From NCBI GenBank assembly GCA_910578585.1, contig CAJTRG010000004.1, positions 62,001-126,000 on the forward strand: a stretch of 64,000 bases of DNA, read 5' to 3'. This DNA is from an uncultured Mailhella sp. GTDB taxonomy: Bacteria; Desulfobacterota; Desulfovibrionia; Desulfovibrionales; Desulfovibrionaceae. Positions 32,390 through 40,390 of the stretch are shown one piece after another. Each line of letters begins with the position of its first letter. Position 1 is the first letter of the stretch. The notes beneath the pieces are model-generated. The model saw nothing but the letters and a program-made list of their open reading frames with translations, had not been told where the DNA came from and did no database searches. A program made the position numbers and the translations under genes.

Positions 32390-34081
32390 ATGGTATTTTA
32401 TAACAAAATTTTAATAATACTTTTTATATTTCTTATGTTTTGTGATCGTTACAAAAAATATTTAGCTGTCTTCAATTCAAAAGATTTTTTGTTTATAGGC
32501 ATTGACAGCTTTAAAACTATTCAAAAAGAATATAAAATTGCATTTTTGCTCAATTTTCTTCTTTTAAATGCAGTGTATCTCTATTTTAATATGAATTTTT
32601 TGCATGGCAGCCATGATTGGATGCATCTGCAATATGATCTGGATCAAGAGCACTATATTACCATTGGAAGATTTTCCATTCCCGCTATAAGTGCCTTGCT
32701 TGAGTGGAAATATCTTCCTTTTCTGAACCATTGTCTGGGATTTATCTTTTTGTCTTTAACGCCGATTTTTTTGGTAAAATATTGGAAATTGCCTGTTACA
32801 ATTTTCAATATTTTTGCTCTTTCATCTCTTTTGCTTTTATATCCTCTCTTACCAGCTGTTTTGTATTTTTTACATTTGTCTTATGCATATCTTTTAGCTC
32901 CGCTGCTCATTGTTATTGCCTTGATTTTATCTGAAAAGAAGAATTGTCTTCTCTCTTTTCTTTCTGTACTATTGCTTGTTTTTGCCATAGGGGACTATAA
33001 TGTGTGTCTAAATACGCTGGCTGTTATTTTCCTGGGGAAAATGCTGCTGGAATATTCAAATGGCAACAGTATTTCTGCATTGTTTAAAACCTATTTTCGG
33101 ACAATATGTATTATCTGTATTTCTTGCATTACATATTTTATTATTATCCAATGGTTAAAATATACAGGCATTTTTGCAGAGAAATATAATACGGCGCTTC
33201 TTGCTTCTGATCAGATTTTACCGAGAATTTTTACTGTTTTTGTTGATTCATTCAAACATTTTTATACGACCTATCCTTTTCTGGATTTAAAATATGTTAT
33301 CCTTTTATCTTTGCTTTTTGTGCCCATGCTTGTGCTTATGGTTGGCGGAGCAATGCAGAGAAAAAGTGCATGCTGTTTATTGGGTTCTTTATTTATTTTC
33401 ACTGCAATTATTTTTAGTGCAAACAGCATTCACTGCATAACAGATACCTATGTTTTATTTTATACGTATGTAACGTATTTTTCGCTGCCCTATGTGTATA
33501 CGTGCGCGATTGCCTATATTTTGAATTCGCGCCTGCAGTGGACGAAAAATGTATTTGTTTTGCTGCTTATTCCAATATGTTATTTTAGTGTGATACGAGA
33601 TTTTGAATGCCAGAAATTTTGGAAAATAGGCCTGGACGGCGATAAAACCATTATTACACGGCTTGTGGATCGAATTGAACAGCAGGATGAATTCTCCTAT
33701 AAAACATCTTACCATTTTATTTCTATCGGGTATTATACAGCCTTTAATTCTGCTTATTATCAATCACAATATGATCAAAATAATGCTGTTGTGAATAATA
33801 CTTTTTTCCCACCCAAAAGTTTATGGGCTTTTATCTCACAAATGCCGCGTGTCAAGTGGTTTAAATCTGCATATTTAATTGATGAATCATCACCGGTCGA
33901 TAAAATACAAGAGAAATTTTCAGATATTCCCAAGGATTGTATTATGAAGCTGAAACCATGGCCGCACAAAAATTCTGTTGCAATTTATGAGAATAAAATT
34001 ATTGTCTGCTGGCAGGAAGAAGAACTGGAATATGTGAAAAAGGTGCTGGCAAAGCAGCCGGAAAGTCAGAACGGAGAATAA
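32390..34081 (+). CDS. GtrII-like multi-pass glycosyltransferase (Glucos_trans_II type)
   Basis: The 563-residue protein has about ten membrane segments, with a first external loop containing GSHDWMHLQYDLDQEH followed by GRF. This acidic loop plus a long C-terminal hydrophilic domain (residues about 420-563) is the layout of GtrII-type polyprenol-dependent glycosyltransferases that decorate O-antigen or other glycans. The family assignment is by pattern, not alignment. The gene is strongly AT-rich. Start ATG 32390 has no good ribosome site; ATG 32435 is an in-frame alternative. A truncated paralog lies at 35837-36160. It heads a tight cluster with pgpA, a UbiA-type gene and an SMR-like gene. 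Confidence 0.65.
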   Translation: MVFYNKILIILFIFLMFCDRYKKYLAVFNSKDFLFIGIDSFKTIQKEYKIAFLLNFLLLNAVYLYFNMNFLHGSHDWMHLQYDLDQEHYITIGRFSIPAISALLEWKYLPFLNHCLGFIFLSLTPIFLVKYWKLPVTIFNIFALSSLLLLYPLLPAVLYFLHLSYAYLLAPLLIVIALILSEKKNCLLSFLSVLLLVFAIGDYNVCLNTLAVIFLGKMLLEYSNGNSISALFKTYFRTICIICISCITYFIIIQWLKYTGIFAEKYNTALLASDQILPRIFTVFVDSFKHFYTTYPFLDLKYVILLSLLFVPMLVLMVGGAMQRKSACCLLGSLFIFTAIIFSANSIHCITDTYVLFYTYVTYFSLPYVYTCAIAYILNSRLQWTKNVFVLLLIPICYFSVIRDFECQKFWKIGLDGDKTIITRLVDRIEQQDEFSYKTSYHFISIGYYTAFNSAYYQSQYDQNNAVVNNTFFPPKSLWAFISQMPRVKWFKSAYLIDESSPVDKIQEKFSDIPKDCIMKLKPWPHKNSVAIYENKIIVCWQEEELEYVKKVLAKQPESQNGE

Positions 34082-34085
34082 TACT

Positions 34086-34562
34086 TTGTATAAAACGATA
34101 TCTTTCATCATTGTCAGTTTATTTGGATGCGGCAAATCCCCGATTGCTTCTGGTACAGTAGGTTCCTTTGCGACATTGCCTTTAGCGTATTTTTTGATTT
34201 ATTTTTATGGCATTTGGGGAATTCTTGCAGGGGCTTTTGTCTTGTTTTTTGCAGGGGTTTTGTTTTCAATAGAAGTGCTGAAATATACAGCTCATGATCC
34301 GGCAATTATTGTTATTGATGAAGCAGTAGGGCAGCTGCTCAGCTTTTTGTTTGTAGCAGAATATCTCAAAAATTCATCAGGGCAGATATTTCTTTACCTT
34401 GCAGCCTTTTTTCTTTTTCGTTTTTTTGATATTGTCAAGCCTCAGCCGGCAAAATATTTTGATCGGTGTGTTCTCAATGCATGGGGAGTAATGCTTGATG
34501 ATGTTGTGGCAGGAATATATGCTGCCATAGTTGTTTTTCTTATTTATAGGTTGTGGTATTAA
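34086..34562 (+). CDS. pgpA: Phosphatidylglycerophosphatase A family protein
   Basis: PgpA dephosphorylates phosphatidylglycerophosphate to phosphatidylglycerol at the inner membrane. The 158-residue protein shows the family motifs KSPIASGTVGSFATLP, VIDEAVGQ, FRFFDIVKPQPAKYFD and MLDDVVAGIYAA, which supply the acidic metal-binding residues, and has several membrane segments. The start is a TTG at 34086 with GGAG 9 bases upstream. It lies 4 bases after the GtrII-like gene and overlaps or abuts the UbiA-type gene. In this setting it could instead act on another prenyl- or lipid-linked phosphate (inference). Confidence 0.88.
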   Translation: MYKTISFIIVSLFGCGKSPIASGTVGSFATLPLAYFLIYFYGIWGILAGAFVLFFAGVLFSIEVLKYTAHDPAIIVIDEAVGQLLSFLFVAEYLKNSSGQIFLYLAAFFLFRFFDIVKPQPAKYFDRCVLNAWGVMLDDVVAGIYAAIVVFLIYRLWY

Positions 34563-34564
34563 TA

Positions 34565-35434
34565 ATGTTTATGGAAGTGCTAAAATTAATTCGCGTAAAG
34601 CAATGGATAAAGAATGTTTTTGTTCTTATTCCCTTGCTCTTTTCATTAAAATTTACTGAATTATCCACGTGCATAACTGCGTTCTGTGCTTTTTTGTTGT
34701 TTTGTTTTGCTTCTTCTTTTGTGTATGTTTTCAATGATATTGCAGACAGAGAAAAGGATAAACTGCACCCTAAGAAGAAATTTCGTCCCTTGGCTTCCGG
34801 CACTTTGTCCGTGTCTTTTGCCTATTTTTTGCTTATTCTATTATTGGCAATAATTACTTTCCTGTTATTAGCAATTTATGATGAAAAAGTTTTTTTAATT
34901 ATCTGTGTATATTTGGGAATGAATTTTCTCTACTCTTTAAAATTAAAGCATTTAGTGCTGGCTGATGTATTTGTTGTTGCCTTAGGCTTTATTTTACGTG
35001 TCTATGCAGGGGCGTATGCCATTGATGTAGAGGTTTCCAGCTTTCTCTTTATGACTACCTTCTTTCTGTCTTTATTTTTAGCATTTTCAAAGCGTAAAGC
35101 AGAACTCTCAAAAACAGGAGAAGAAACAAGAGCTGTTTTAAAGAAATATTCTGTGGAAATCATTAATCAGTATATAATAATATCCGCGGGATTGACTATC
35201 CTTTGTTACAGCTTGTATACCCTGGAGCCTCATACCATAGAGCACTTCGGCACAAACAGATTGATTTACAGTGTATTCTTTGTAACGTATGGTATTTTTA
35301 GGTATATGTATTTATTGAATTTTTTAGAAGAAATTGAAGACCCTACAGAGGCCGTTTATTCTGACAAGGGATTGTTTTTGACATGTTTAGGTTTTTGTTT
35401 GTATATATTTTTAATCCTTTTTAAAGTAGTGTAG
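34565..35434 (+). CDS. UbiA-superfamily prenyltransferase, decaprenyl-phosphate phosphoribosyltransferase-like
   Basis: The protein (about 289 residues) has eight or nine membrane helices and both Asp-rich motifs: VFNDIADREKDKLHP followed by KKKFRPLASG, and LADVFVVALGFILRVYAG. These, with RVKQWIKNVFVLIPL at the start, closely resemble DPPR synthase (mycobacterial Rv3806c), which moves phosphoribose from PRPP to decaprenyl phosphate, more than UbiA or MenA. Starts possible at GTG 34553, ATG 34565 and ATG 34571; 34565 is chosen. It follows pgpA by 2 bases. Downstream epimerase genes (DprE1/DprE2) are not in the window, so the final sugar is unknown. Confidence 0.75.
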   Translation: MFMEVLKLIRVKQWIKNVFVLIPLLFSLKFTELSTCITAFCAFLLFCFASSFVYVFNDIADREKDKLHPKKKFRPLASGTLSVSFAYFLLILLLAIITFLLLAIYDEKVFLIICVYLGMNFLYSLKLKHLVLADVFVVALGFILRVYAGAYAIDVEVSSFLFMTTFFLSLFLAFSKRKAELSKTGEETRAVLKKYSVEIINQYIIISAGLTILCYSLYTLEPHTIEHFGTNRLIYSVFFVTYGIFRYMYLLNFLEEIEDPTEAVYSDKGLFLTCLGFCLYIFLILFKVV

Positions 35435-35438
35435 TTCT

Positions 35439-35807
35439 ATGAAATTATTTTTATTGATGTTTTCCAGTGTGTTTTTATGTTCTCTGGCGCAATTATTGGT
35501 CAAAAAGGGAATGAGCATACTGGGCATTTATTCCTTTTCCTTGTCACAATTGGTGAGCCTTGCCATTTCTGTTTTTACAAACATTTATTTGTTTTTAGGC
35601 ATGTGCTGTTATGGCATAAGCGTTTTATTGTGGATGATAGTTCTTTCACGGGTTCCGGTTTCTGTTGCCTATCCATTTTCCAGCATTGGCTTTATTATTA
35701 CAATGATTTTCTCTTATTTTTTGTTTAATGAAATGATTACCGTGAATAAAGTAATGGGCATGGGCCTCATTTGTTTAGGCGTATATTTAGTCTTTTCAAC
35801 GCATTAA
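35439..35807 (+). CDS. SMR/EamA-like four-helix membrane protein (putative lipid-sugar flippase subunit)
   Basis: The 122-residue protein has four membrane helices and the SMR-family pattern SLAQLLVKKGM in helix 1 and SRVPVSVAYPFSSIGFIIT in helix 3, like the ArnE/ArnF undecaprenyl-phosphate-sugar flippase subunits and EmrE. It starts 4 bases after the UbiA-type gene. A role in moving a polyprenyl-phosphate sugar across the inner membrane fits the cluster (inference); a drug exporter is the alternative. Confidence 0.7.
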   Translation: MKLFLLMFSSVFLCSLAQLLVKKGMSILGIYSFSLSQLVSLAISVFTNIYLFLGMCCYGISVLLWMIVLSRVPVSVAYPFSSIGFIITMIFSYFLFNEMITVNKVMGMGLICLGVYLVFSTH

Positions 35808-35836
35808 ATTGAATAGTTATCATAAGTAAGTTGTAA

Positions 35837-36160
35837 GTGTTTTTTATTGAAAATTGTTTAACCTTCATATTTTTAGCTTTAACACCAATTTTTCTGATAA
35901 AATACTGGAAATTACCTGTTACACTTTTCAACATATTTGCTCTATCTGTAATTTTACTTTTACATCCACGAGTATTATATATTATCTATTTTTTACATTT
36001 ATCTTATGCATATATGCTAACACCTTTACTTATTATTGCCTTGATTTTATCTGAAAAGAAGAATTATAAAATAGCAATTTTATCAATTTTATTTTTTGTA
36101 TTAGCTTTAGGAGATTATAATGTTTGTATAAATATATTAGCAGTATTCCCATATGCTATT
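35837..36160 (+). pseudogene. Truncated paralog of the GtrII-like gene
   Basis: About 105 codons align with residues about 108-225 of the intact gene at 32390: LTPIFLIKYWKLPVTLFNIF against LTPIFLVKYWKLPVTIFNIF, HLSYAYMLTPLLIIALILS against HLSYAYLLAPLLIVIALILS, and GDYNVCINILAV against GDYNVCLNTLAV. The N-terminal third and everything after AVFPYAIL are missing. The right end is exactly the start of the MITE at 36162; the frame runs into that element. This is a broken second copy, not a functional gene. Confidence 0.85.
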
Positions 36161-36161
36161 C

Positions 36162-36369
36162 TAGAGCATTTCCGGAAATTATTGCAACAAATTTTTATAA
36201 GAAAGCTTAAAAGGTTTTGTAAAGGGGGGCAGGGGAAGAAACTTTTTCAGCCACCGAAGGCGACGAAGTCGTTTGCGTTTGCGAAGAATGAGCAATTACG
36301 CAAATGGACAGCAGAGATAAAGTTTTTCCCCTGCATAGAAAAGTCGCAAGATTTATTGGAAATGCTCTA
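36162..36369. mobile_element. MITE-like fold-back element, copy 2 (204 bp between TA repeats)
   Basis: The element has perfect 13-bp inverted ends (CTAGAGCATTTCC at 36161-36173, GGAAATGCTCTAG at 36358-36370) that include flanking TA dinucleotides (36162-36163, 36368-36369). It is nearly identical to the core of copy 1 at 20004-20280 but contains only one of the two tandem modules. Inner inverted arms (GCAGGGGAAGAAAC against GTTTTTCCCCTGC) make almost the whole element self-complementary. No transposase is encoded. The right TA supplies the TA of the stop codon of the minus-strand gene next to it. Confidence 0.85.
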
Positions 36370-36852
36370 GTAGTCGATACTGTGGTTATTTTCTTTTGCC
36401 CAGTTGCGGAACTGTTCAATCCAGGTGAGGAAGAGGGGGATTTCTTTTTGTTCGCGGTAGGCTTTGTATTCTTCATCAGACATGGAATCTTCAATCTTGG
36501 AATCATTATCTGCTTCATCCTGCACAAAGCCGTAAAATACATTGAGTTTATTGTTAAAAGTGGTGTTCATGCTCATTTCGTGCATGAAGCTGGCAAATTC
36601 TTCATCTGTGAGCTTTAATTCGCTTTGTACAAAGGAGAAAATCGCGCTTTTTACATCATTGAGGACAATGGGACTGTGCCGGATTTTTTCCATAAGAGGA
36701 ACTAAATGGGGAACCTGGTTTTTGCACTCATTGTATAAAATTTCCGGAATTTCGATACTGGCGTTGATGTGATCTTCTGCTTCTTCAAAGCAAAAATAGC
36801 GAGCCCAATGCTCAAAAAATATAGCGTCCAGAAGAAGTTTTTGTTTGTCCAT
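36367..36852 (-). CDS. Unknown 161-residue protein
   Basis: I do not recognise this protein. It is soluble, acidic and mostly helical, with no signal peptide or membrane segment; FFEHWARYFCFEEAEDHI near the start and FLTWIEQFRNWAKENNHSID at the end are distinctive. It lies 8 bases downstream of miaB on the same strand, so it is probably the last gene of grpE-miaB-orf. Its TAG stop is formed at the TA target of the MITE copy 2; a TAG would also have existed before insertion, so the length is probably original. Confidence 0.7.
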   Translation of the reverse strand: MDKQKLLLDAIFFEHWARYFCFEEAEDHINASIEIPEILYNECKNQVPHLVPLMEKIRHSPIVLNDVKSAIFSFVQSELKLTDEEFASFMHEMSMNTTFNNKLNVFYGFVQDEADNDSKIEDSMSDEEYKAYREQKEIPLFLTWIEQFRNWAKENNHSIDY

Positions 36853-36860
36853 ACTATGTC

Positions 36861-38312
36861 CTATTTTTGGAGGAGTTTCCCGAGCAGGGAATGCTTTTTG
36901 GCGGTGATAATTTTTGCAGGCACAATATCGCCGGCTTTGCAGGTTAAATGATTAGGGATAATGAGGTTAACGGTATTGCCCCAGACATCATGGCCTTGCC
37001 AGCTGGTGTTTTCCGTGTCGTTTTCTGTTGTTTCGGTAACTGTTTTAATGGTTTCTACATTGATAGAACTGTCTGTTATTTCTGAATATTTTGGCTTTGC
37101 GCTTTTGGCTTCAAGAAGAACTTCTGTTTCCATGCCCACTCGTGAGTCAAGCCATTTTTCCCCCAGTTCGTTTTGCAATTCCATAAGGCGATTCAGGCGG
37201 TCAAGCCCTGTCTTGGCTGGAACTTTATTCTGCATTTTAGAAGCTCGTGTTCCCGGTCTGTCGGAATAGACGAAGGAAAAGGAGGAAATAAAATTTGCTT
37301 CTTTCATAATACGCAGGGTTTCTTGAAAATCTTCTTCTGTTTCTCCCGGAAAGCCCACAATGAGGTCAGTGGAGAGGGCTGCATCAGGACGGGCAAGACG
37401 GAGCTTTTCGACCAAACACATAAAATCCTGGTTGGTATAGCCGCGTCCCATTTTTTCAAGCACGGCATTGGAACCAGCCTGTAATGGCAAATGGATACGG
37501 GGGGCAAGCACAGGAAGTTCTTTATAGGCTCTCACTGTGGCATCGCAAAAATCACGTGGATGCAGGGTAACAAGATGAAGCCGTTTCAAGCCCTTGAGTT
37601 GAGCAACTTCATAGAGTAATTCCACAAAATGGGGCGCGTCACTGGCTTTATCCTTGCCATAGGCATTGACGTTTTGCCCCAGCAGCGTTAAATCGCAAAT
37701 ACCGCGATCCAGCCATTCCTGACATTCATGCAAAATAGAGGCAAGAGGACGGGATTTTTGGCGGCCGCGGGTATAGGGCACAATGCAGTAAGCGCAAAAA
37801 TTGTTGCAGCCCTGCATAATATTGACAAAGGCACGCGTATCATTACCCCTGGTGCTTTCCTCACTGTTTCCAGTGGGCAGAAGAGGGATATTTTTGAAAT
37901 AGTCAAGTTCAGGGGCTCTGTCGGGAAATTCTTTGGTGAATTTTAAATAAGAAAGGCGCAGTTTAGGATTTTTTGCAATCTTTTCAAAAGCTTCCGGAGC
38001 ATGCTCTATGCCGTCACTGCCCAGCACAAGGCGTACATGGGCATTCTTTTCCCAGAGCTTTTCGCCCATTTGCTGGGCCACGCAGCCAGCCACAGCAACG
38101 CTTGCCTTTGGGTTGACATCGCGAATGATTCCCAGCATGCTGAGCACTTTATGCTGAGGTTTTTCGCGCACAGAACAGGTATTCATGAAAACAAAATCTG
38201 CTGTTTCCATGCTTGTTTCTTCCCAGCCCATTTTGACAAGACAGCGAGCGACCCAGGCACTGTCGTTAACATTCATCTGACAGCCATAGGTTATGCAGTG
38301 AAAAGAAGGCAT
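36861..38312 (-). CDS. miaB: tRNA-2-methylthio-N6-dimethylallyladenosine synthase MiaB
   Basis: MiaB adds the methylthio group to i6A37 of tRNAs reading UNN codons. The 483-residue protein has the N-terminal UPF0004 domain (TYGCQMNVNDS with its cluster cysteines), the radical-SAM motif CNNFCAYC (Cys-x3-Cys-x2-Cys, about residue 167), VPYTRGRQKSRP, and a C-terminal TRAM domain. Length matches (474 in E. coli). It lies 9 bases after grpE. Confidence 0.96.
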   Translation of the reverse strand: MPSFHCITYGCQMNVNDSAWVARCLVKMGWEETSMETADFVFMNTCSVREKPQHKVLSMLGIIRDVNPKASVAVAGCVAQQMGEKLWEKNAHVRLVLGSDGIEHAPEAFEKIAKNPKLRLSYLKFTKEFPDRAPELDYFKNIPLLPTGNSEESTRGNDTRAFVNIMQGCNNFCAYCIVPYTRGRQKSRPLASILHECQEWLDRGICDLTLLGQNVNAYGKDKASDAPHFVELLYEVAQLKGLKRLHLVTLHPRDFCDATVRAYKELPVLAPRIHLPLQAGSNAVLEKMGRGYTNQDFMCLVEKLRLARPDAALSTDLIVGFPGETEEDFQETLRIMKEANFISSFSFVYSDRPGTRASKMQNKVPAKTGLDRLNRLMELQNELGEKWLDSRVGMETEVLLEAKSAKPKYSEITDSSINVETIKTVTETTENDTENTSWQGHDVWGNTVNLIIPNHLTCKAGDIVPAKIITAKKHSLLGKLLQK

Positions 38313-38321
38313 GCGCTATTC

Positions 38322-38915
38322 CTAAACTGTGGTGTCAATATTAGATGTGCTTTGTGCTTTGCAGACACTGACTTTTGCAGAACGAAGCAGGCGGTTTTTC
38401 AGTTTATAGCCTTTTTGCATAACAGAAATAATATGTCCGGCAGGGATTTCCGGATCTTCTGCCTGAGCAATGGCTTCATGAAATTCTGGATTGAATTCTT
38501 CTCCCACCGTGCCAACAGGTTCAAGACCGTGTTTTTTGACCGCGTCAAGGAGAAGTTTTTTGGTCATTTCAACGCCCATGATCGTGTCTTTGCAGGCTTC
38601 ATTTTTACTGCCGTATTGCAGTGCCAGGTCAAGATTATCAAGGGTTGGCAAAAGATCAGACAAAACAGATTCAGCCACATATGCCATTTGTTCATCTTTT
38701 TCTTTTTGCAGGCGTTTTTTGAAATTTTCCATTTCAGCCAGGGCGCGAATGCGGATATCTTCAGCTTCTTTATGTATATTGCAGTCAGGGCAAATAAGCG
38801 CTTTGCAGTCTTCTGGATTTAATGCACATTTTTCTGTATTCTCAGCTGTATTTTCAGCTTCTTCTCTTTCTTCAAATTCTTCTTCTTTATGGTTATGCAA
38901 ATGTTTTTTAGACAT
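38322..38915 (-). CDS. grpE: Nucleotide exchange factor GrpE with Cys-rich N-terminal segment
   Basis: GrpE releases ADP from DnaK. The 197-residue protein has the long coiled-coil (ALAEMENFKKRLQKEKDEQM) and the beta domain with GVEMTKKLLLDAVKKHGLEP and FNPEFHEAIAQ. Between the acidic N-terminus and the coiled-coil are four cysteines, Cys30, Cys37, Cys42 and Cys45 (ICPDCNIHK), which could bind a metal; E. coli GrpE has no such cluster. dnaK, dnaJ and hrcA are not next to it; miaB follows. Confidence 0.94.
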   Translation of the reverse strand: MSKKHLHNHKEEEFEEREEAENTAENTEKCALNPEDCKALICPDCNIHKEAEDIRIRALAEMENFKKRLQKEKDEQMAYVAESVLSDLLPTLDNLDLALQYGSKNEACKDTIMGVEMTKKLLLDAVKKHGLEPVGTVGEEFNPEFHEAIAQAEDPEIPAGHIISVMQKGYKLKNRLLRSAKVSVCKAQSTSNIDTTV

Positions 38916-38940
38916 ATTTGCTCCTTTATCGTTTTTCTAA

Positions 38941-38969
38941 AAAGTAGGTATGAACTTTGCTTCTGTCAA
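38941..38969 (-). promoter_or_regulatory. Sigma-70 promoter for grpE-miaB
   Basis: On the minus strand a perfect TTGACA (38964-38969) and TACTTT (38941-38946) have a 17-base spacer, 26 bases ahead of the grpE start. No CIRCE-type inverted repeat is visible. Confidence 0.65.
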
Positions 38970-39004
38970 GGTTTTGGCGCAAAATTCTTTTTCATTTGCT
39001 GAGT

Positions 39005-40378
39005 TTATTGCTGCTGGGGATTGATTTCCATGCCCTGCTTTTGCGTGTGCATGCTTTGTTCAGCACGGGCAGCTAACTGGAGCATTTTGGTAAAGCTGTC
39101 CATAATGGATTCAGGCTCATTAATACCTTGCATAAGAAATTCATTGATAGGCTTATTAAATTGAATAGCTGCGTCAATTTCAGCATTGGAGCCCTTGCTG
39201 TACGCCCCGATATTGATCATATCTTCAGAAGAATTATAGGTGGAAAGCAAGTTAGTGAGTATACGTCCGGCCTTGACCAGATCTTTTTCAATAATATCAT
39301 TGCGCAGACGGCTGATGGATTTCAAAACGTCGATAGCGGGAAAATGTCCTTTGTCTGCCAGTTGACGGGTAAGCACAATGTGTCCGTCCAAAATGGAACG
39401 CACGGCATCAGCGATAGGTTCGTTGAAATCGTCACCGTCAACAAGCACAGTATAAATACCTGTAATAGTTCCTTTATCAGAACGGCCTGCCCGTTCCAGA
39501 AGCCGGGGAAGCTGAGCAAAAACAGAAGGGGTATACCCTTTAGTGGTGGGCGGTTCACCGGTGGCAAGTCCGATTTCACGGGAAGCCATGGCAAAACGGG
39601 TGATAGAGTCCATCATGAGCAGAACGTTTTTGCCCTGATCGCGGAAATATTCAGCCACAGCCGTGGCAGCATAGGCAGCGCGCATACGCACAAGAGCAGG
39701 CTGGTCAGAGGTGGCAACCACAATACAGGAACGTTCCATACCTTCTTTGCCAAGGTCACGTTCCATAAATTCCAAAACTTCACGGCCACGTTCGCCAATC
39801 AGTCCCATAACAATGATATCAGCTTCTGTGTAGCGGGCCATCATGCCCATGAGCGTAGATTTACCAACGCCGGATCCTGCCATAATCCCTACACGCTGTC
39901 CCTTGCCCATGGTGATCAGAGAATTGATACAGCGCACGCCCACGTCAAGTGTCTCGTCAATGCGCGGCCGGTCAAGAGGTGCAGGCGGTTCTGCATACAG
40001 GGAGATCATGGTTTCCGGATTGATAGGAGCTTTTTTGTCAAGAGGATTGCCAAAGGCGTCCAGCGTTCTGCCTAAAAGTTCAGATGAGGCAGGAAAGAGC
40101 GGAGGCAGACTTGAATTTTGGATAAGACTGCCGGGGCGCACTCCGCGCATTTCCCCATAGGGCATAAAGAGCAGGCTGTTATCGCGAAAGCCCACCACTT
40201 CCGCCGCAATGGGACTGTCTTTCTTATTTTCAGGAATAATATGGCACACATCGCCTAAACTCGCTTTTAATCCCGTTGCTTCCACAACAAGTCCCACCAC
40301 TTTGGTTACTTTACCAAAGCTTTGTACAGGATTGCTGTCTTTTAATAAACGAATACAAGTTCTTGGATCAAAAGGCAT
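39005..40378 (-). CDS. fliI: Flagellum-specific ATPase FliI
   Basis: FliI is the hexameric ATPase of flagellar type III export. The 457-residue protein has the P-loop GIMAGSGVGKSTLMGMMARY (residues about 165-184), the family signature IVMGLIGERGREVLEF, and Walker B VLLMMDSITRFAMA, as in F1-ATPase beta. Length matches (457 in E. coli). It follows fliH by 12 bases and ends the fliG-fliH-fliI unit. fliJ does not follow. Confidence 0.96.
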   Translation of the reverse strand: MPFDPRTCIRLLKDSNPVQSFGKVTKVVGLVVEATGLKASLGDVCHIIPENKKDSPIAAEVVGFRDNSLLFMPYGEMRGVRPGSLIQNSSLPPLFPASSELLGRTLDAFGNPLDKKAPINPETMISLYAEPPAPLDRPRIDETLDVGVRCINSLITMGKGQRVGIMAGSGVGKSTLMGMMARYTEADIIVMGLIGERGREVLEFMERDLGKEGMERSCIVVATSDQPALVRMRAAYAATAVAEYFRDQGKNVLLMMDSITRFAMASREIGLATGEPPTTKGYTPSVFAQLPRLLERAGRSDKGTITGIYTVLVDGDDFNEPIADAVRSILDGHIVLTRQLADKGHFPAIDVLKSISRLRNDIIEKDLVKAGRILTNLLSTYNSSEDMINIGAYSKGSNAEIDAAIQFNKPINEFLMQGINEPESIMDSFTKMLQLAARAEQSMHTQKQGMEINPQQQ

Positions 40379-40390
40379 AGTTTTCTCTTA

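Noticed and set aside
36207..36542. Minus-strand ORF through MITE copy 2, and its twin through copy 1 (20049-20396)
   Set aside because: The shared protein-like tail only reflects shared repeat DNA; the upstream parts differ and are shadows or pseudogene.
38001..38822. Long plus-strand ORF opposite miaB and grpE
   Set aside because: It covers two well-supported genes on the other strand and has no recognisable domain.
39128..40075. Long plus-strand ORF opposite fliI
   Set aside because: It is a shadow of a highly conserved ATPase gene.
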